Source: Brumimicrobium sp.
Lineage (GTDB): Bacteria > Bacteroidota > Bacteroidia > Flavobacteriales_D > Crocinitomicaceae
Assembly: GCA_023957385.1 (NCBI GenBank)
Contig: JAMLGZ010000001.1
Coordinates: 1,846,923-1,910,922, forward strand
Reading direction: 5' to 3'
Length of the DNA: 64,000 nt
Shown: in pieces, positions 54,854 to 63,829 of the stretch
Layout of the letters: each line of letters opens with the position of its first letter
How positions within the stretch are numbered: the first letter of the stretch is position 1
Notes under the pieces: model-generated
What the model saw: the letters and a program-made list of their open reading frames with translations, nothing else
Told to the model about the DNA's origin: nothing
Databases searched by the model: none
Position numbers and translations under genes: made by a program

Positions 54854-56244
54854 CACAACTATCCGAAAGTTTGAAATTTAAAAAAATGTCTGAAAAATCC
54901 TTTATTTTTGGTTTCGACTAAAAAACAAATTTTATGGGACTTTTCAGACGATGCAAAAATAATAACAAACCTTTAATTCGCCAAATAATAGATTTCGTAC
55001 CTCGTTGGATGTTGGAGGCTTGCTCCAAACAGTTTCAAGGTGACAAAGGCTGTAGTAAATATAAAACTTACGACCAGTTTGTGGCAATGACTTTCGGACA
55101 GCTGAATAAATGTTTAACATTAAGCGATATTTCTACTGGTTTAGGTGTGAATGAGACGTATATTAAGGACTTAGGCTTATTACAAAGTCCTGCACGTTCA
55201 ACAATGAGCGACGGTAATAAAAAGCGGAATTGGAAAATCTATGAAACGCTATATTTTAGACTCTTAAAACACTATGAACGCATTTTAGCAACTAAACATC
55301 AAAGCAAAATCATTGAGGAAATTAAAGACCAAAAAATTAAACTCATTGATAGCACCACAATTAGCCTCTGTTTATCGATGTTTGATTGGGCAAAATTTCG
55401 GACAGCTAAAGGAGGAATTAAAATCCACACTTGTTGGGATGATTATTTAATGATTCCTGATATGATAAATATAACTGAAGCCAAAATGCATGATCGCTAT
55501 GGTTTATCTCAACTTATTTTTCCAAAAAACACCATAATCGTTGAGGACAGAGGCTATTTTGATTTTCAATTAATGTTAAATCGAATACAAGCAGAAAATG
55601 TTTTTGTTACAAGAATAAAAAACAACACTGTTTATGAAACCATTCAAGAAATAGAATTACCCGAAGTCGATGATCAAGATATCTTAAAAGATGAAATTAT
55701 CAAACTTTCTGGTCAGAAATCGAAAGATTGTGGTATCGACCAGCATTATTTGAGATTAGTACATGTTTACAAACCAGATGAAAACAAAGTAATTGAAATT
55801 ATAACAAATCAATTAGAATGGAAAGCTAGGACAATCGCTGATTTGTATAAGAAACGATGGGATATTGAACTCTTTTTCAAAGCAATTAAACAAAATCTAC
55901 AATTAAAGACATTTATTGGAACGAGTGAAAATGCTGTAAAATCACAAATTTACATTGCTCTAATTTCATATCTTATACTTGAATTGATTCGTAGAACCAC
56001 AAAAAAGAAAGTACAGTCATTCTCTAATTTTGTCGAAAAAATCAGAATTTGTTTACCTTTTTATCTCTCCTTGAATTATGTGTGTGACTCAATTTCTGAA
56101 GGCGCTAAGAAAATTAAAAGAGATAAACCTCCTAAAATATTTGATCAATATGACTTATTTTCTCAATAAAACCCGATATAATGACGATTTTACTAAGATA
56201 TAGAAGGAATTATCAAGATTTTTAAAAACTTTCGGATGAATGTG
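54854..56244 (+). mobile_element. IS4-family insertion sequence in dedA, about 1391 bp
   Basis: The ends are CACAACTATCCGAAAG (54854-54869) and, on the minus strand, CACATTCATCCGAAAG (56244-56229). They are the same as in the copy at 16244-17678. Perfect 9-bp direct repeats flank it. Removing the element plus one repeat restores the dedA frame exactly, so this is a simple and probably recent insertion. Confidence 0.93.
54934..56169 (+). CDS. IS4-family transposase (DDE, copy 2)
   Basis: The 411-residue transposase is a homologue of the one at 16344-17582 with many substitutions, so the two belong to different IS elements of one subgroup. The DDE residues are present in L-I-D-S-T-T and V-E-D-R-G-Y, and the Y-x2-R-x3-E-x6-K signature is intact in Y-K-K-R-W-D-I-E-L-F-F. 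The N-terminus M-G-L-F-R-R is the same as in copy 1. A TATTTTTG box at 54903-54910 lies 24 bases upstream. No damage is seen. Confidence 0.93.
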   Translation: MGLFRRCKNNNKPLIRQIIDFVPRWMLEACSKQFQGDKGCSKYKTYDQFVAMTFGQLNKCLTLSDISTGLGVNETYIKDLGLLQSPARSTMSDGNKKRNWKIYETLYFRLLKHYERILATKHQSKIIEEIKDQKIKLIDSTTISLCLSMFDWAKFRTAKGGIKIHTCWDDYLMIPDMINITEAKMHDRYGLSQLIFPKNTIIVEDRGYFDFQLMLNRIQAENVFVTRIKNNTVYETIQEIELPEVDDQDILKDEIIKLSGQKSKDCGIDQHYLRLVHVYKPDENKVIEIITNQLEWKARTIADLYKKRWDIELFFKAIKQNLQLKTFIGTSENAVKSQIYIALISYLILELIRRTTKKKVQSFSNFVEKIRICLPFYLSLNYVCDSISEGAKKIKRDKPPKIFDQYDLFSQ

Positions 56245-56773
56245 ATCCTATTGTCATTAAACTTCCAACCCATAAAATACCCCCAATAATATTGTAGTAG
56301 GCAAATTTCCTATATTCCATCTTTACTGTTCCTGCAATAATAGGTGCAAAGGTTCTTACAATAGGTAAAAATCGAGCAATGGCAATAGCAAAACCACCTC
56401 TTTTATCGTAGAACTCCTTTGCTGTTGCAATATGTTTTCTTTTTAAAAACCATGTATCTTTATCCCTATTTATAATATGTGAAAATTTATTTCCAAACCA
56501 ATACCCAAAGAAATTGCCTAAAATGGTTGAAGTCATAAACATAATCATCCAAAAAGGCAGATTGAATAGACTACTTTCAAACGGATAGTGTACTTCATTT
56601 GCCGAGGCAATCACCATTCCTGAAATAAAAAGCAAAGGGTCTCCAGGTAAGAAAAACCCAACGATTATACCTGTCTCAATAAATAAAATTAAAAGAACTA
56701 AATAAAGTCCGCCATTTCTCATTATCCAATCTGGATCTAAGATATGTTGAAATGTTTCAATAATGACTTCCAT
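56222..56773 (-). pseudogene. dedA: 5' fragment of dedA, truncated by an IS insertion
   Basis: DedA/SNARE-associated proteins are polytopic inner-membrane lipid flippases. The first 176 residues are normal, with F-L-P-G-D at 41-45 and the signature R-F-L-P-I-V-R-T-F-A-P-I-I-A-G at 134-148. After M-T-I-G the frame enters the IS and ends with S-H-S-S-E-S-F. The last helix is therefore lost. The truncated protein could be made, but loss of the C-terminal helix probably impairs folding. It lies 13 bases after chaA and was its operon partner. Confidence 0.9.
56245..56253 (+). repeat. 9-bp target-site duplication, right copy (ATCCTATTG)
   Basis: Pairs with 54845-54853. Confidence 0.9.
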
Positions 56774-56786
56774 GTTTTGAAGGATT

Positions 56787-57878
56787 TTAAGGGTTAATAG
56801 TTAAGAAAATATAGGCTACGAGATTCACTAATAGAACTACTCCATATACAAAATTACTCCGCCCACCAATTAATGAAAGCATTACTGTAAAAATGGAAAT
56901 GACCAATAAAATGATTGGGAGAATCTCAAGCCCTAGCACAATTGGAAAGTCATAGATATAACTTGCTACAGACACTGCAGGGATTGTTAATCCAATGCTA
57001 GCTAAAGCAGAACCAAGAGCTAAATTTAAGCTCGTTTGTAAGCGGTTGTTTCTCGCAGCACTTACAGCGGCAATTCCTTCAGGCAATAGAATAACCATTG
57101 CAATGATGATTCCCACTAAACTTTTCGGAAGACCATAACTCACCAATAAATCTTCAATCGGATGAGAAAGTGATTTTGCCAATAACACAACAATAATCAG
57201 ACTAATTAACAAAAACACTAAACTGATAACTAACGACCAATTGGAAACATCATCCATTTTCGAGTGTTTTTTATTTGGCTCATCATCAGTTATTTCAGGA
57301 ATAAAATATTCGCGATGTTGATTGGTTTGAGCGGAAATAAAAGCGACATAAATTGTTAAACACGCAAAAATTTCAAATATCAATTGTGAACGGGTGTAAA
57401 AAGGACCAGCATGGCTATTGGTAAACGTAGGTAAAATCATTGTAAAAGCAACGATAGACACTAATGCAACCAATGCAATTTTGACCGAATGAAAAGAAAA
57501 CGTTTGGGTATGAAATTTTCGGCTACCGATGAATAAAGAGAGTCCGACGATTCCATTGAGAATTAACATCACTGCGGCATATACCGTATCTCTGGCAAAG
57601 GAGGCATACTCAGAACCGCCCGTAGTCATTAAAGAAATGATAATTGCCACTTCAATGATGGTGATAGAAACAGCCAAGATAATCGTTCCGAAAGGTTCTC
57701 CAACCCGATGAGCCACAATTTCGGAATGATGAACTGCACTCATCACACACAAAATCAGAAGAATACCAGCAATGGATTGATAAAAGATATTGTCATCTAA
57801 TAACCCTGAATAATATAACCCGCTGGCTATAAGAGGAATTGATGTAGTCCATTGATAGAGTTTTCTGATTTTTTTCAT
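56787..57878 (-). CDS. chaA: ChaA-type calcium/sodium:proton antiporter
   Basis: The 363-residue membrane protein belongs to the Ca2+:cation antiporter superfamily. Two inverted alpha repeats are present: G-E-P-F-G-T-I-I-L-A-V-S-I-T-I-I-E-V (60-77) and L-P-E-G-I-A-A-V-S-A-A-R-N-N-R-L (about 265-280), each with the conserved acidic residue. About eleven transmembrane segments and a central hydrophilic loop (about 205-225) fit ChaA. The expected role is export of Ca2+ or Na+/K+ in exchange for protons at high pH. It is followed by the interrupted dedA gene. Confidence 0.85.
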   Translation of the reverse strand: MKKIRKLYQWTTSIPLIASGLYYSGLLDDNIFYQSIAGILLILCVMSAVHHSEIVAHRVGEPFGTIILAVSITIIEVAIIISLMTTGGSEYASFARDTVYAAVMLILNGIVGLSLFIGSRKFHTQTFSFHSVKIALVALVSIVAFTMILPTFTNSHAGPFYTRSQLIFEIFACLTIYVAFISAQTNQHREYFIPEITDDEPNKKHSKMDDVSNWSLVISLVFLLISLIIVVLLAKSLSHPIEDLLVSYGLPKSLVGIIIAMVILLPEGIAAVSAARNNRLQTSLNLALGSALASIGLTIPAVSVASYIYDFPIVLGLEILPIILLVISIFTVMLSLIGGRSNFVYGVVLLVNLVAYIFLTINP

Positions 57879-58665
57879 TCAATTGATTTATTTTCGTTTT
57901 ATCAATTGCCAAAATTATGTTTATCTTGTTTTTTTTTAATTATTAAAATGTTATTTTTTCACAAAAAAAGAATTAAAAACTCATTTCTTTATTATCAATG
58001 TAGATGGAATGTGCGACAACCAAAGGCTTTTTGAATCAACTAATTTCTTCCAGCTCCTTTTGACTTAAAGGTAGAACAGTTTCAGAACCTTTTATTTGGA
58101 AAGTTTCAACGGTAGTTTTTGGTTGTGTGACTATGGATTTTGTGGCATTACTAAATATTTTGGGAGAAGAAAAAAATAAGTTTTGAAGACGAAGCTACAA
58201 GAAACAGTAGTACTACAGTGTTTAGGCTAGAGAACTAAAAAAATGAATTTGTTTTTAACACAGAATCTATGTGGTTTTTTAAACTCGCTCCGCTCAAACA
58301 CTAATTTTTGTTATAGTGATTACACTGTTTTGGTACCGATTAAAATTTATGCGACATCCCAATCACGGCAATAATTCCAATAGAAATACTTATTTAAAAT
58401 CGCAGATTAAAAGCAGATATCCTTCTACTCTTTCATAAAATTTTTAGTATAGCCTGATTTTGTTTTCGTTTTTGGAATTGCACGTAGCAAGGATATTCCG
58501 GTCAATAGTATTATCTTTTCAATTAAAATTGGTACAAATATTCTGATTCATTTGAAAGGCAATAAAGTCGTCAGTGAACATTGTAAAAATTACCCACATT
58601 CAATAATTGTCAAATGCATATATCCTCAAAAAATCCATTATTTTTGAAAATTCAATTTCAAAAAA
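57879..58665. other. 787-bp intergenic region with decayed coding sequence
   Basis: No intact gene is seen. Two minus-strand stretches read like protein. 58036-58194 ends in S-E-T-V-L-P-L-S-Q-K-E-L-E-E-I-S before a stop and has no start codon. 58425-58547 encodes a hydrophobic segment (I-L-L-T-G-I-S-L-L-R-A-I-P) that vaguely recalls DoxX-like membrane proteins. Both are bounded by stops, as expected of pseudogene remnants. A TATTTTTG box at 58639-58646 probably drives the helicase gene at 58666. Confidence 0.4.
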
Positions 58666-59469
58666 ATGGCAAAAAAATTCGGAAAAACCTGGTGGGGAGA
58701 AAAATGGTTGTTGGCATTAAATAACATCGATTACAGTAATCGACTTCCACGAGGGGCAACTTATGCAAGGAAAGGCGCAGTACAGCAAATAAAAATTACT
58801 GAAAATAGAATTTCAGCCAAAGTTGCTGGAAGTAGAAGAACACCTTATAAAGTTGATATTATTCTACCGCCTTTTTTTGAACCTGAATTAGGGAAATTTA
58901 TGGATGCTATTGCCAAAAAGCCATTCATTATTTCCAAATTATTGAATCGAGAATTGGACCCATCTTTATTGGAAATGGCCGAGAAAGAAGGCTTGAAGGT
59001 TTTTCCACAGCAATGGACGGATTTCAAGATGCAATGCAGTTGTCCAGATTGGGCGGTGCCGTGTAAACATTTGGCTTCGGTAGTTTATAAACTAAGCGAA
59101 GAAATAGACAACAATCCGTTTCTTGTTTTTGAACTCCATTTGCTCGATTTAATTGACGAATTGAAGAAAAGAGGATTGAACATCAATTCAGAAGTAGTAG
59201 AAATTCCAGTTTTGACCGATTTTTTCTTTGAGAAAGGAAAAACAAAATCGAAGAAGAAATTCGAATTTGATAATCAGAACGCTTATCAAAAACTTTCTTT
59301 TGCTGCACTTTCACCCATTCATGAATCGCTGTTTTTGCTTTTAACAGAAAATCCTGTTTTTATGATAGTAATGCCGACTTTAAAGAAAAATATGCCAAGC
59401 AAATTCAACGAATTGTCAAAAATGGACAGCGTATTCTTAGTGGGAAAGTCAGCTTTTCTAATGCATTAA
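58666..59469 (+). CDS. SWIM zinc-finger N-terminal part of an SNF2-type helicase, frameshifted
   Basis: The 267-residue frame carries a SWIM zinc finger (C-S-C-P-D-W-A-V-P-C-K-H, about 124-135), a DNA- or protein-binding module. The start block is K-T-W-W-G-E-K-W. Homologous proteins continue into an SNF2 helicase in one chain. Here the frame ends soon after E-N-P-V-F because a T is missing from the run at 59357-59361. With one more T the frame continues as V-F-Y-D-S-N-A-D-F-K-E-K-Y and joins the next frame without a gap. The last 35 or so residues of this frame are therefore out-of-frame sequence. Confidence 0.85.
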   Translation: MAKKFGKTWWGEKWLLALNNIDYSNRLPRGATYARKGAVQQIKITENRISAKVAGSRRTPYKVDIILPPFFEPELGKFMDAIAKKPFIISKLLNRELDPSLLEMAEKEGLKVFPQQWTDFKMQCSCPDWAVPCKHLASVVYKLSEEIDNNPFLVFELHLLDLIDELKKRGLNINSEVVEIPVLTDFFFEKGKTKSKKKFEFDNQNAYQKLSFAALSPIHESLFLLLTENPVFMIVMPTLKKNMPSKFNELSKMDSVFLVGKSAFLMH

Positions 59470-59495
59470 AACAAGCAGAAAAAGACACATCTTCT

Positions 59496-62174
59496 GTGAA
59501 TAAACACAGTGTAAATAAAGTTTTGATTGACGAAAATTTTGATGCTTTAATCAAGATTAATGAAACTAATTTCTCTGTTCGGGATTTTATGTTGGAAATC
59601 AGTCAAATTCCATCTAATAAAACCTTGGATTATCAACCGTCCACGGCATCTTTGCATACGTTATTTCATTTGGCTCTTCATCTGGTTTCCAACGGTGCAA
59701 TTGTTCCTCAAATTGTGATAAAACCAAGTAAACAATACGGGATTCGTTGGTTGCCTGCGTTTATCAGTAAAGATGTAAGAGCATTAACGGAGAAAATGAC
59801 TGAAATTTTACCACCAGATATTTTTTGGTGGCAAACTCCGAAAACTGAAAAAATCATTGAGAAAGATACAACCACTAACTTATTGTCGGTTTTCATTACC
59901 GAATTGATGGATTTGTTGTCAGGAGAAGAAACGCAGGATGTTTTTAATAATTTATTTTTCAAAAATCAAGAATATGCATTTGATGCCCCAGGGGAAGGAG
60001 CGTCGGCTGGAGGAATTCAAACATGGTTGCAGAAATACTATCTGACGCAAGGAAAAATAAGACCTCAATTAGTAGTTTCAGAAGGCATTAACGACAGTTT
60101 TTTATTGGAAATTAACGTAACTGGATTAGATGAAACGTCAGAAGAATATATTCCGTTACGGGAAATTCTTTCATTAAAAAAATATGAAAACCAAAAGTTG
60201 GAGGTGCTACAAACCATGGCTACACTCAATGATTTTATTCCAGGTTTGGAAGCGTATATCAATAGCAATGGAGCCGACTTCATGGAAATGAATACCGAAA
60301 CCTTTACGCCGTTTTTACTTCTTATGATTCCAGTAATTCGTTTGCTGGACATGGATATTTTATTACCCAAATCTTTGCAACAAATTTTAAAACCAAAGCC
60401 GAGTGTAAAATTAAAAGCAAAATCAGGGAAATCATTCTTGAGTATTGATAAAATGCTTGAATTTGATTGGCAAGTTGCCATTGGCGATACCGTGATGAGT
60501 GAAGATGAATTTAGAAAATTACTCAAAAAATCAGACGGACTGATAAAATATAAGTCGCAGTATATTTATGTTGGGCAAGACGAATTGGCAAAACTTCATA
60601 AACATTTTTCTTCCACGAATGAACTTTCTGCTTTTGAGATGCTACGAGTTGCGCTAAGTGGCGAATATGAAGGCGCAAAAGTGGCTTTGGACAAGGAAGT
60701 AACCCAATTGATGAAAGAATTGACAGAAGTAAAAGAAATTCCTTTGCCAAAAATCAATGCGACACTTCGTCCGTACCAAAAACGAGGTTATTCCTGGATG
60801 TATCGAAATGCCAAAATTGGGTTCGGTTCGGTACTTGCCGATGACATGGGATTGGGAAAAACTTTACAAGTTATCACCACCTTACTGAAATACAAAGAAG
60901 ATGGAATGCTCGATGAGAAAAAAGCATTGGTGATTGCCCCTACAGGATTGCTAACCAATTGGCAAGCCGAGATTGAAAAATTCGCTCCATCACTTTCTGT
61001 GTGTTTATTTCACGGAACAAATAGAAAAGTAGCGGATGAATATGATATTTTACTTACTTCCTACGGAGTTGCTCGTTCAGATGCTACGAATTTAAAGAAA
61101 ATGCCTTGGCATTCTGTAATTATCGACGAAGCCCAAAACATTAAAAATCATGATACGGCACAATCAAAAGCTATTAAAAGTATCAAAGCCGATAATTTTA
61201 TTGCGATGAGTGGAACGCCTGTCGAAAATAGATTAAGTGAATTGTGGAGCATCATGGATTACAGCAACCGAGGGTTTTTGGGCAATGCAAAAACGTTTAA
61301 GGATGATTTCGGAACGCCGATAGAAACCTACAATGATATTGAAGTTGCTGAAAAATTGAAGAAAGTAACGGCTCCATTTATGATGCGGCGTTTGAAATCC
61401 GATAAATCCATTATTAGCGATTTACCAGACAAAATAGAAATGGATGTTTTCGGAACTTTGGCAAAAGAACAAGCCAGCCTCTACGAAAAAACTTTGGAAG
61501 AAGCTTTAATGGCCATCGATGCGATTGATGCTACAAATAGCAAGGAATTATTTCACCGACAAGGTTTAGTTTTACAAATGATTTTGGCATTGAAACAGAT
61601 TTGTAATCACCCTACGCAATTCTTGAAAAACAACAAATTAGACGCTTCGTTAAGTGGAAAAATGGATTTGCTTTTCGATAAATTAGATGCCATTCTTGAA
61701 AGCGGTGAAAAAGTATTGATTTTTACACAATTCAAGGAAATGGGCAATTTATTACAGCATTTTATTGCCGAGCGTTATAACGAAACACCTATGTTCTACC
61801 ATGGTGGTTGCAATGTGAAGCAACGCAATGAAATGGTGCATAATTTCCAAAACAATCCAGCAGATAAAATCTTCATTCTTTCCTTAAAAGCCGCAGGAAC
61901 GGGATTAAACCTAACCGCAGCCAATCATGTTATCCATTACGATTTATGGTGGAATCCCGCAGTAGAAGCCCAAGCCACCGACAGAGCTTACCGTATCGGA
62001 CAAAAAAGCAATGTGATGGTGCATCGTTTCATTACCAAAAATACTTTTGAGGAACGCATTAACGAGATGATTCAATCCAAAAAAGCACTCGCAGAAATGA
62101 CGGTTTCGACAGGAGAAAATTGGATTGGTAATTTAAGTAATAAGGAGTTGAAGGAGTTGTTTGAGATGGGGTAA
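59496..62174 (+). CDS. SNF2/DEAD-box helicase, C-terminal part of the frameshifted SWIM-SNF2 gene
   Basis: The 892-residue frame holds a SNF2-associated region (about 1-400) followed by the two RecA-like lobes of a Swi2/Snf2 ATPase. Motif I is D-D-M-G-L-G-K-T, motif II D-E-A-Q-N, motif III S-G-T-P-V-E-N-R, and motif VI D-R-A-Y-R-I-G-Q. The ORF's first Met is an artefact of the frameshift: the same frame is open upstream to about 59362 and continues the SWIM protein. A repaired gene (58666-62174 plus 1 base) would encode 1169 residues. Such proteins remodel nucleic-acid/protein complexes; the bacterial role is unclear. Confidence 0.9.
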   Translation: MNKHSVNKVLIDENFDALIKINETNFSVRDFMLEISQIPSNKTLDYQPSTASLHTLFHLALHLVSNGAIVPQIVIKPSKQYGIRWLPAFISKDVRALTEKMTEILPPDIFWWQTPKTEKIIEKDTTTNLLSVFITELMDLLSGEETQDVFNNLFFKNQEYAFDAPGEGASAGGIQTWLQKYYLTQGKIRPQLVVSEGINDSFLLEINVTGLDETSEEYIPLREILSLKKYENQKLEVLQTMATLNDFIPGLEAYINSNGADFMEMNTETFTPFLLLMIPVIRLLDMDILLPKSLQQILKPKPSVKLKAKSGKSFLSIDKMLEFDWQVAIGDTVMSEDEFRKLLKKSDGLIKYKSQYIYVGQDELAKLHKHFSSTNELSAFEMLRVALSGEYEGAKVALDKEVTQLMKELTEVKEIPLPKINATLRPYQKRGYSWMYRNAKIGFGSVLADDMGLGKTLQVITTLLKYKEDGMLDEKKALVIAPTGLLTNWQAEIEKFAPSLSVCLFHGTNRKVADEYDILLTSYGVARSDATNLKKMPWHSVIIDEAQNIKNHDTAQSKAIKSIKADNFIAMSGTPVENRLSELWSIMDYSNRGFLGNAKTFKDDFGTPIETYNDIEVAEKLKKVTAPFMMRRLKSDKSIISDLPDKIEMDVFGTLAKEQASLYEKTLEEALMAIDAIDATNSKELFHRQGLVLQMILALKQICNHPTQFLKNNKLDASLSGKMDLLFDKLDAILESGEKVLIFTQFKEMGNLLQHFIAERYNETPMFYHGGCNVKQRNEMVHNFQNNPADKIFILSLKAAGTGLNLTAANHVIHYDLWWNPAVEAQATDRAYRIGQKSNVMVHRFITKNTFEERINEMIQSKKALAEMTVSTGENWIGNLSNKELKELFEMG

Positions 62175-62266
62175 ATGCGTATATAAATAGCAGCATTAAA
62201 AATAAAAAGAGCGAATAAGAAGTAAATTAATTCTGAAATGTTGACTTTCTATTTTATTGAAATTTT

Positions 62267-62354
62267 AAAAGTCCTATTAAAAATGTGATAGATCACACGA
62301 AAGTCCTTTGAAAAATGTGATAATTTACACAAAAGTTCCATGAAAAATGTGATA
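62267..62354 (+). repeat. 32-bp tandem repeats upstream of the AAA ATPase gene
   Basis: AAAAATGTGATA occurs at 62279-62290, 62311-62322 and 62343-62354, exactly 32 bases apart. AAAGTCC/AAAGTTCC precedes each one (62268-62274, 62300-62306, 62332-62339). The first copy forms a TGTGATAGATCACA dyad (62284-62297) resembling CRP/FNR-type sites. 62175-62266 shows nothing else. Confidence 0.7.
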
Positions 62355-62370
62355 CTTGTTGTTTTTATCG

Positions 62371-62378
62371 TATTTTTG
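62371..62378 (+). promoter_or_regulatory. -7 box TATTTTTG of the AAA ATPase gene
   Basis: A perfect TAnnTTTG with 4 bases to ATG 62383. It rules out the in-frame start at 62356. Confidence 0.5.
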
Positions 62379-62382
62379 TGGA

Positions 62383-63693
62383 ATGGAAAGAGCGATTTTA
62401 ACGAAATTAAACCATTGGAAGCAAGCTGATAATAGAAAGCCTCTCTTATTGAAAGGTGCTCGTCAAGTTGGTAAAACTTGGGTTATGAAAGAATTTGGTC
62501 GTAAATATTATGAACAGGTGCTTTATATCAATTTCGAACGAGATAAATTATTGCAAAATTTATTCAAAACCGATTTTAATATTTCCCGAATTTTAACTGC
62601 TTTACAAGTTCAATCTGGAATAGACCCCAAGGCTGAAAATACACTTATTATTTTTGATGAAATACAAGAAGCTGAAGGTGCATTGACCGCCTTAAAGTAT
62701 TTTCAGGAGGAAACGCCTGAGTATCATGTTATTGGAGCCGGTTCTTTATTGGGAATTGCATTGAACAAATCATCTTTCCCTGTTGGTAAAGTTCAATTTT
62801 TAGAGATGCATCCCATGAGTTTTTCAGAGTTTTTGGAAGCAATGGGAGAAGGTCTTATTTTAAACTTGTTGAAAGAAAAAGATTGGAATTTGATGCAGAC
62901 TTTTCATGAGAGAATTGTCGATTTATTAAAGCAATATTATTTTGTAGGCGGAATGCCGGAAGCCGTTAAAAATTATGTTGATCATCGAAATTTTGAAGAG
63001 GTGAGAAAATTACAAAAAGATATTTTAACAGCTTATGAACTTGATTTTTCAAAACATGCACCTCCGCAAATTATACCTAAAATAAGGATGGTTTGGAACA
63101 GTTTGCCTTCACAGTTGGCAAGAGAAAATAAAAAATTTATTTATGGTTTGGTAAAAACCGGTGCAAGAGCGAGAGAATATGAAGACACACTGAATTGGTT
63201 GGTGAATTACGGTTTAATTCATCGTATTTATAGAATCACCAAACCTGGATTTCCGATTCGCTCGTATGAGGATCTGAAAGCGTTTAAGATATTTGCTTTG
63301 GATACCGGACTTTTAGGAGCTTTGTCGGGTTTGGATGCTCAAATTTTACTTCAAAAAAACAAGCTTTTTACAGAATTTAAAGGTGCGTTGACCGAACAGT
63401 TTATTTTGCAACAACTTATTAGCGAAAATGAAATTCATCCTAATTATTGGTCGAATGATACATCGAGCAATGAAGTTGATTTTATTATAGAACATCAACA
63501 AAACCTGTATCCGTTAGAAGTGAAAGCAGAAGAAAACCTACAATCAAAATCGTTAAAAAGTTACCATCAGCATTTTGAACCAAAAATGAGTATTCGAACC
63601 TCTTTGGCTCATTTCAGAAATGATGATTGGTTAATCAATATTCCGTTGTATGCCATTCGAGAAATTCAGTCGATGATTCAGGGGGTGGAATGA
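62383..63693 (+). CDS. AAA_14 / DUF4143 family ATPase
   Basis: The 436-residue protein from ATG 62383 (M-E-R-A-I-L) has a P-loop G-A-R-Q-V-G-K-T at 25-32 and Walker B L-I-I-F-D-E-I-Q-E at 88-96, typical of AAA_14. The C-terminal DUF4143 region contains N-E-V-D-F-I-I-E followed by Y-P-L-E-V-K-A-E, which resembles a PD-(D/E)XK nuclease core. These ATPases are frequent, often laterally transferred, and unassigned; roles in defence or mobile DNA have been suggested. It is preceded by 32-bp tandem repeats. Confidence 0.88.
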   Translation: MERAILTKLNHWKQADNRKPLLLKGARQVGKTWVMKEFGRKYYEQVLYINFERDKLLQNLFKTDFNISRILTALQVQSGIDPKAENTLIIFDEIQEAEGALTALKYFQEETPEYHVIGAGSLLGIALNKSSFPVGKVQFLEMHPMSFSEFLEAMGEGLILNLLKEKDWNLMQTFHERIVDLLKQYYFVGGMPEAVKNYVDHRNFEEVRKLQKDILTAYELDFSKHAPPQIIPKIRMVWNSLPSQLARENKKFIYGLVKTGARAREYEDTLNWLVNYGLIHRIYRITKPGFPIRSYEDLKAFKIFALDTGLLGALSGLDAQILLQKNKLFTEFKGALTEQFILQQLISENEIHPNYWSNDTSSNEVDFIIEHQQNLYPLEVKAEENLQSKSLKSYHQHFEPKMSIRTSLAHFRNDDWLINIPLYAIREIQSMIQGVE

Positions 63694-63696
63694 TTC

Positions 63697-63724
63697 TTTG
63701 TCGGATACTTTTCAAGTAATTTTG
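63697..63724 (+). promoter_or_regulatory. candidate promoter before the structured element
   Basis: TTTG (63697-63700), 16 bases and TAATTTTG (63717-63724). It could start a transcript near 63728 that runs through the hairpin region. The spacer is slightly short. Confidence 0.4.
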
Positions 63725-63829
63725 CACACATATTAGATAAAATAAAATTATCTTAGCACCAACAAAAAACAAAGACTATAAGAATAAAATAAAAAATAGA
63801 TAAAATATTAGCGTTACTAGCTAATTTCT

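Noticed and set aside
59340..59500. Programmed ribosomal frameshift in the SWIM-SNF2 gene
   Set aside because: A five-T run gives no standard slippery heptamer and homologues are known as single chains, so an indel is the simpler explanation.
60065..60526. Minus-strand frame of 153 codons inside the helicase
   Set aside because: It lies opposite the SNF2 frame; Ser/Phe-rich antisense sequence with no motif.
62279..62354. CRISPR-like array
   Set aside because: The 32-bp units are contiguous tandem repeats, not repeats separated by unique spacers, and no cas genes are present.
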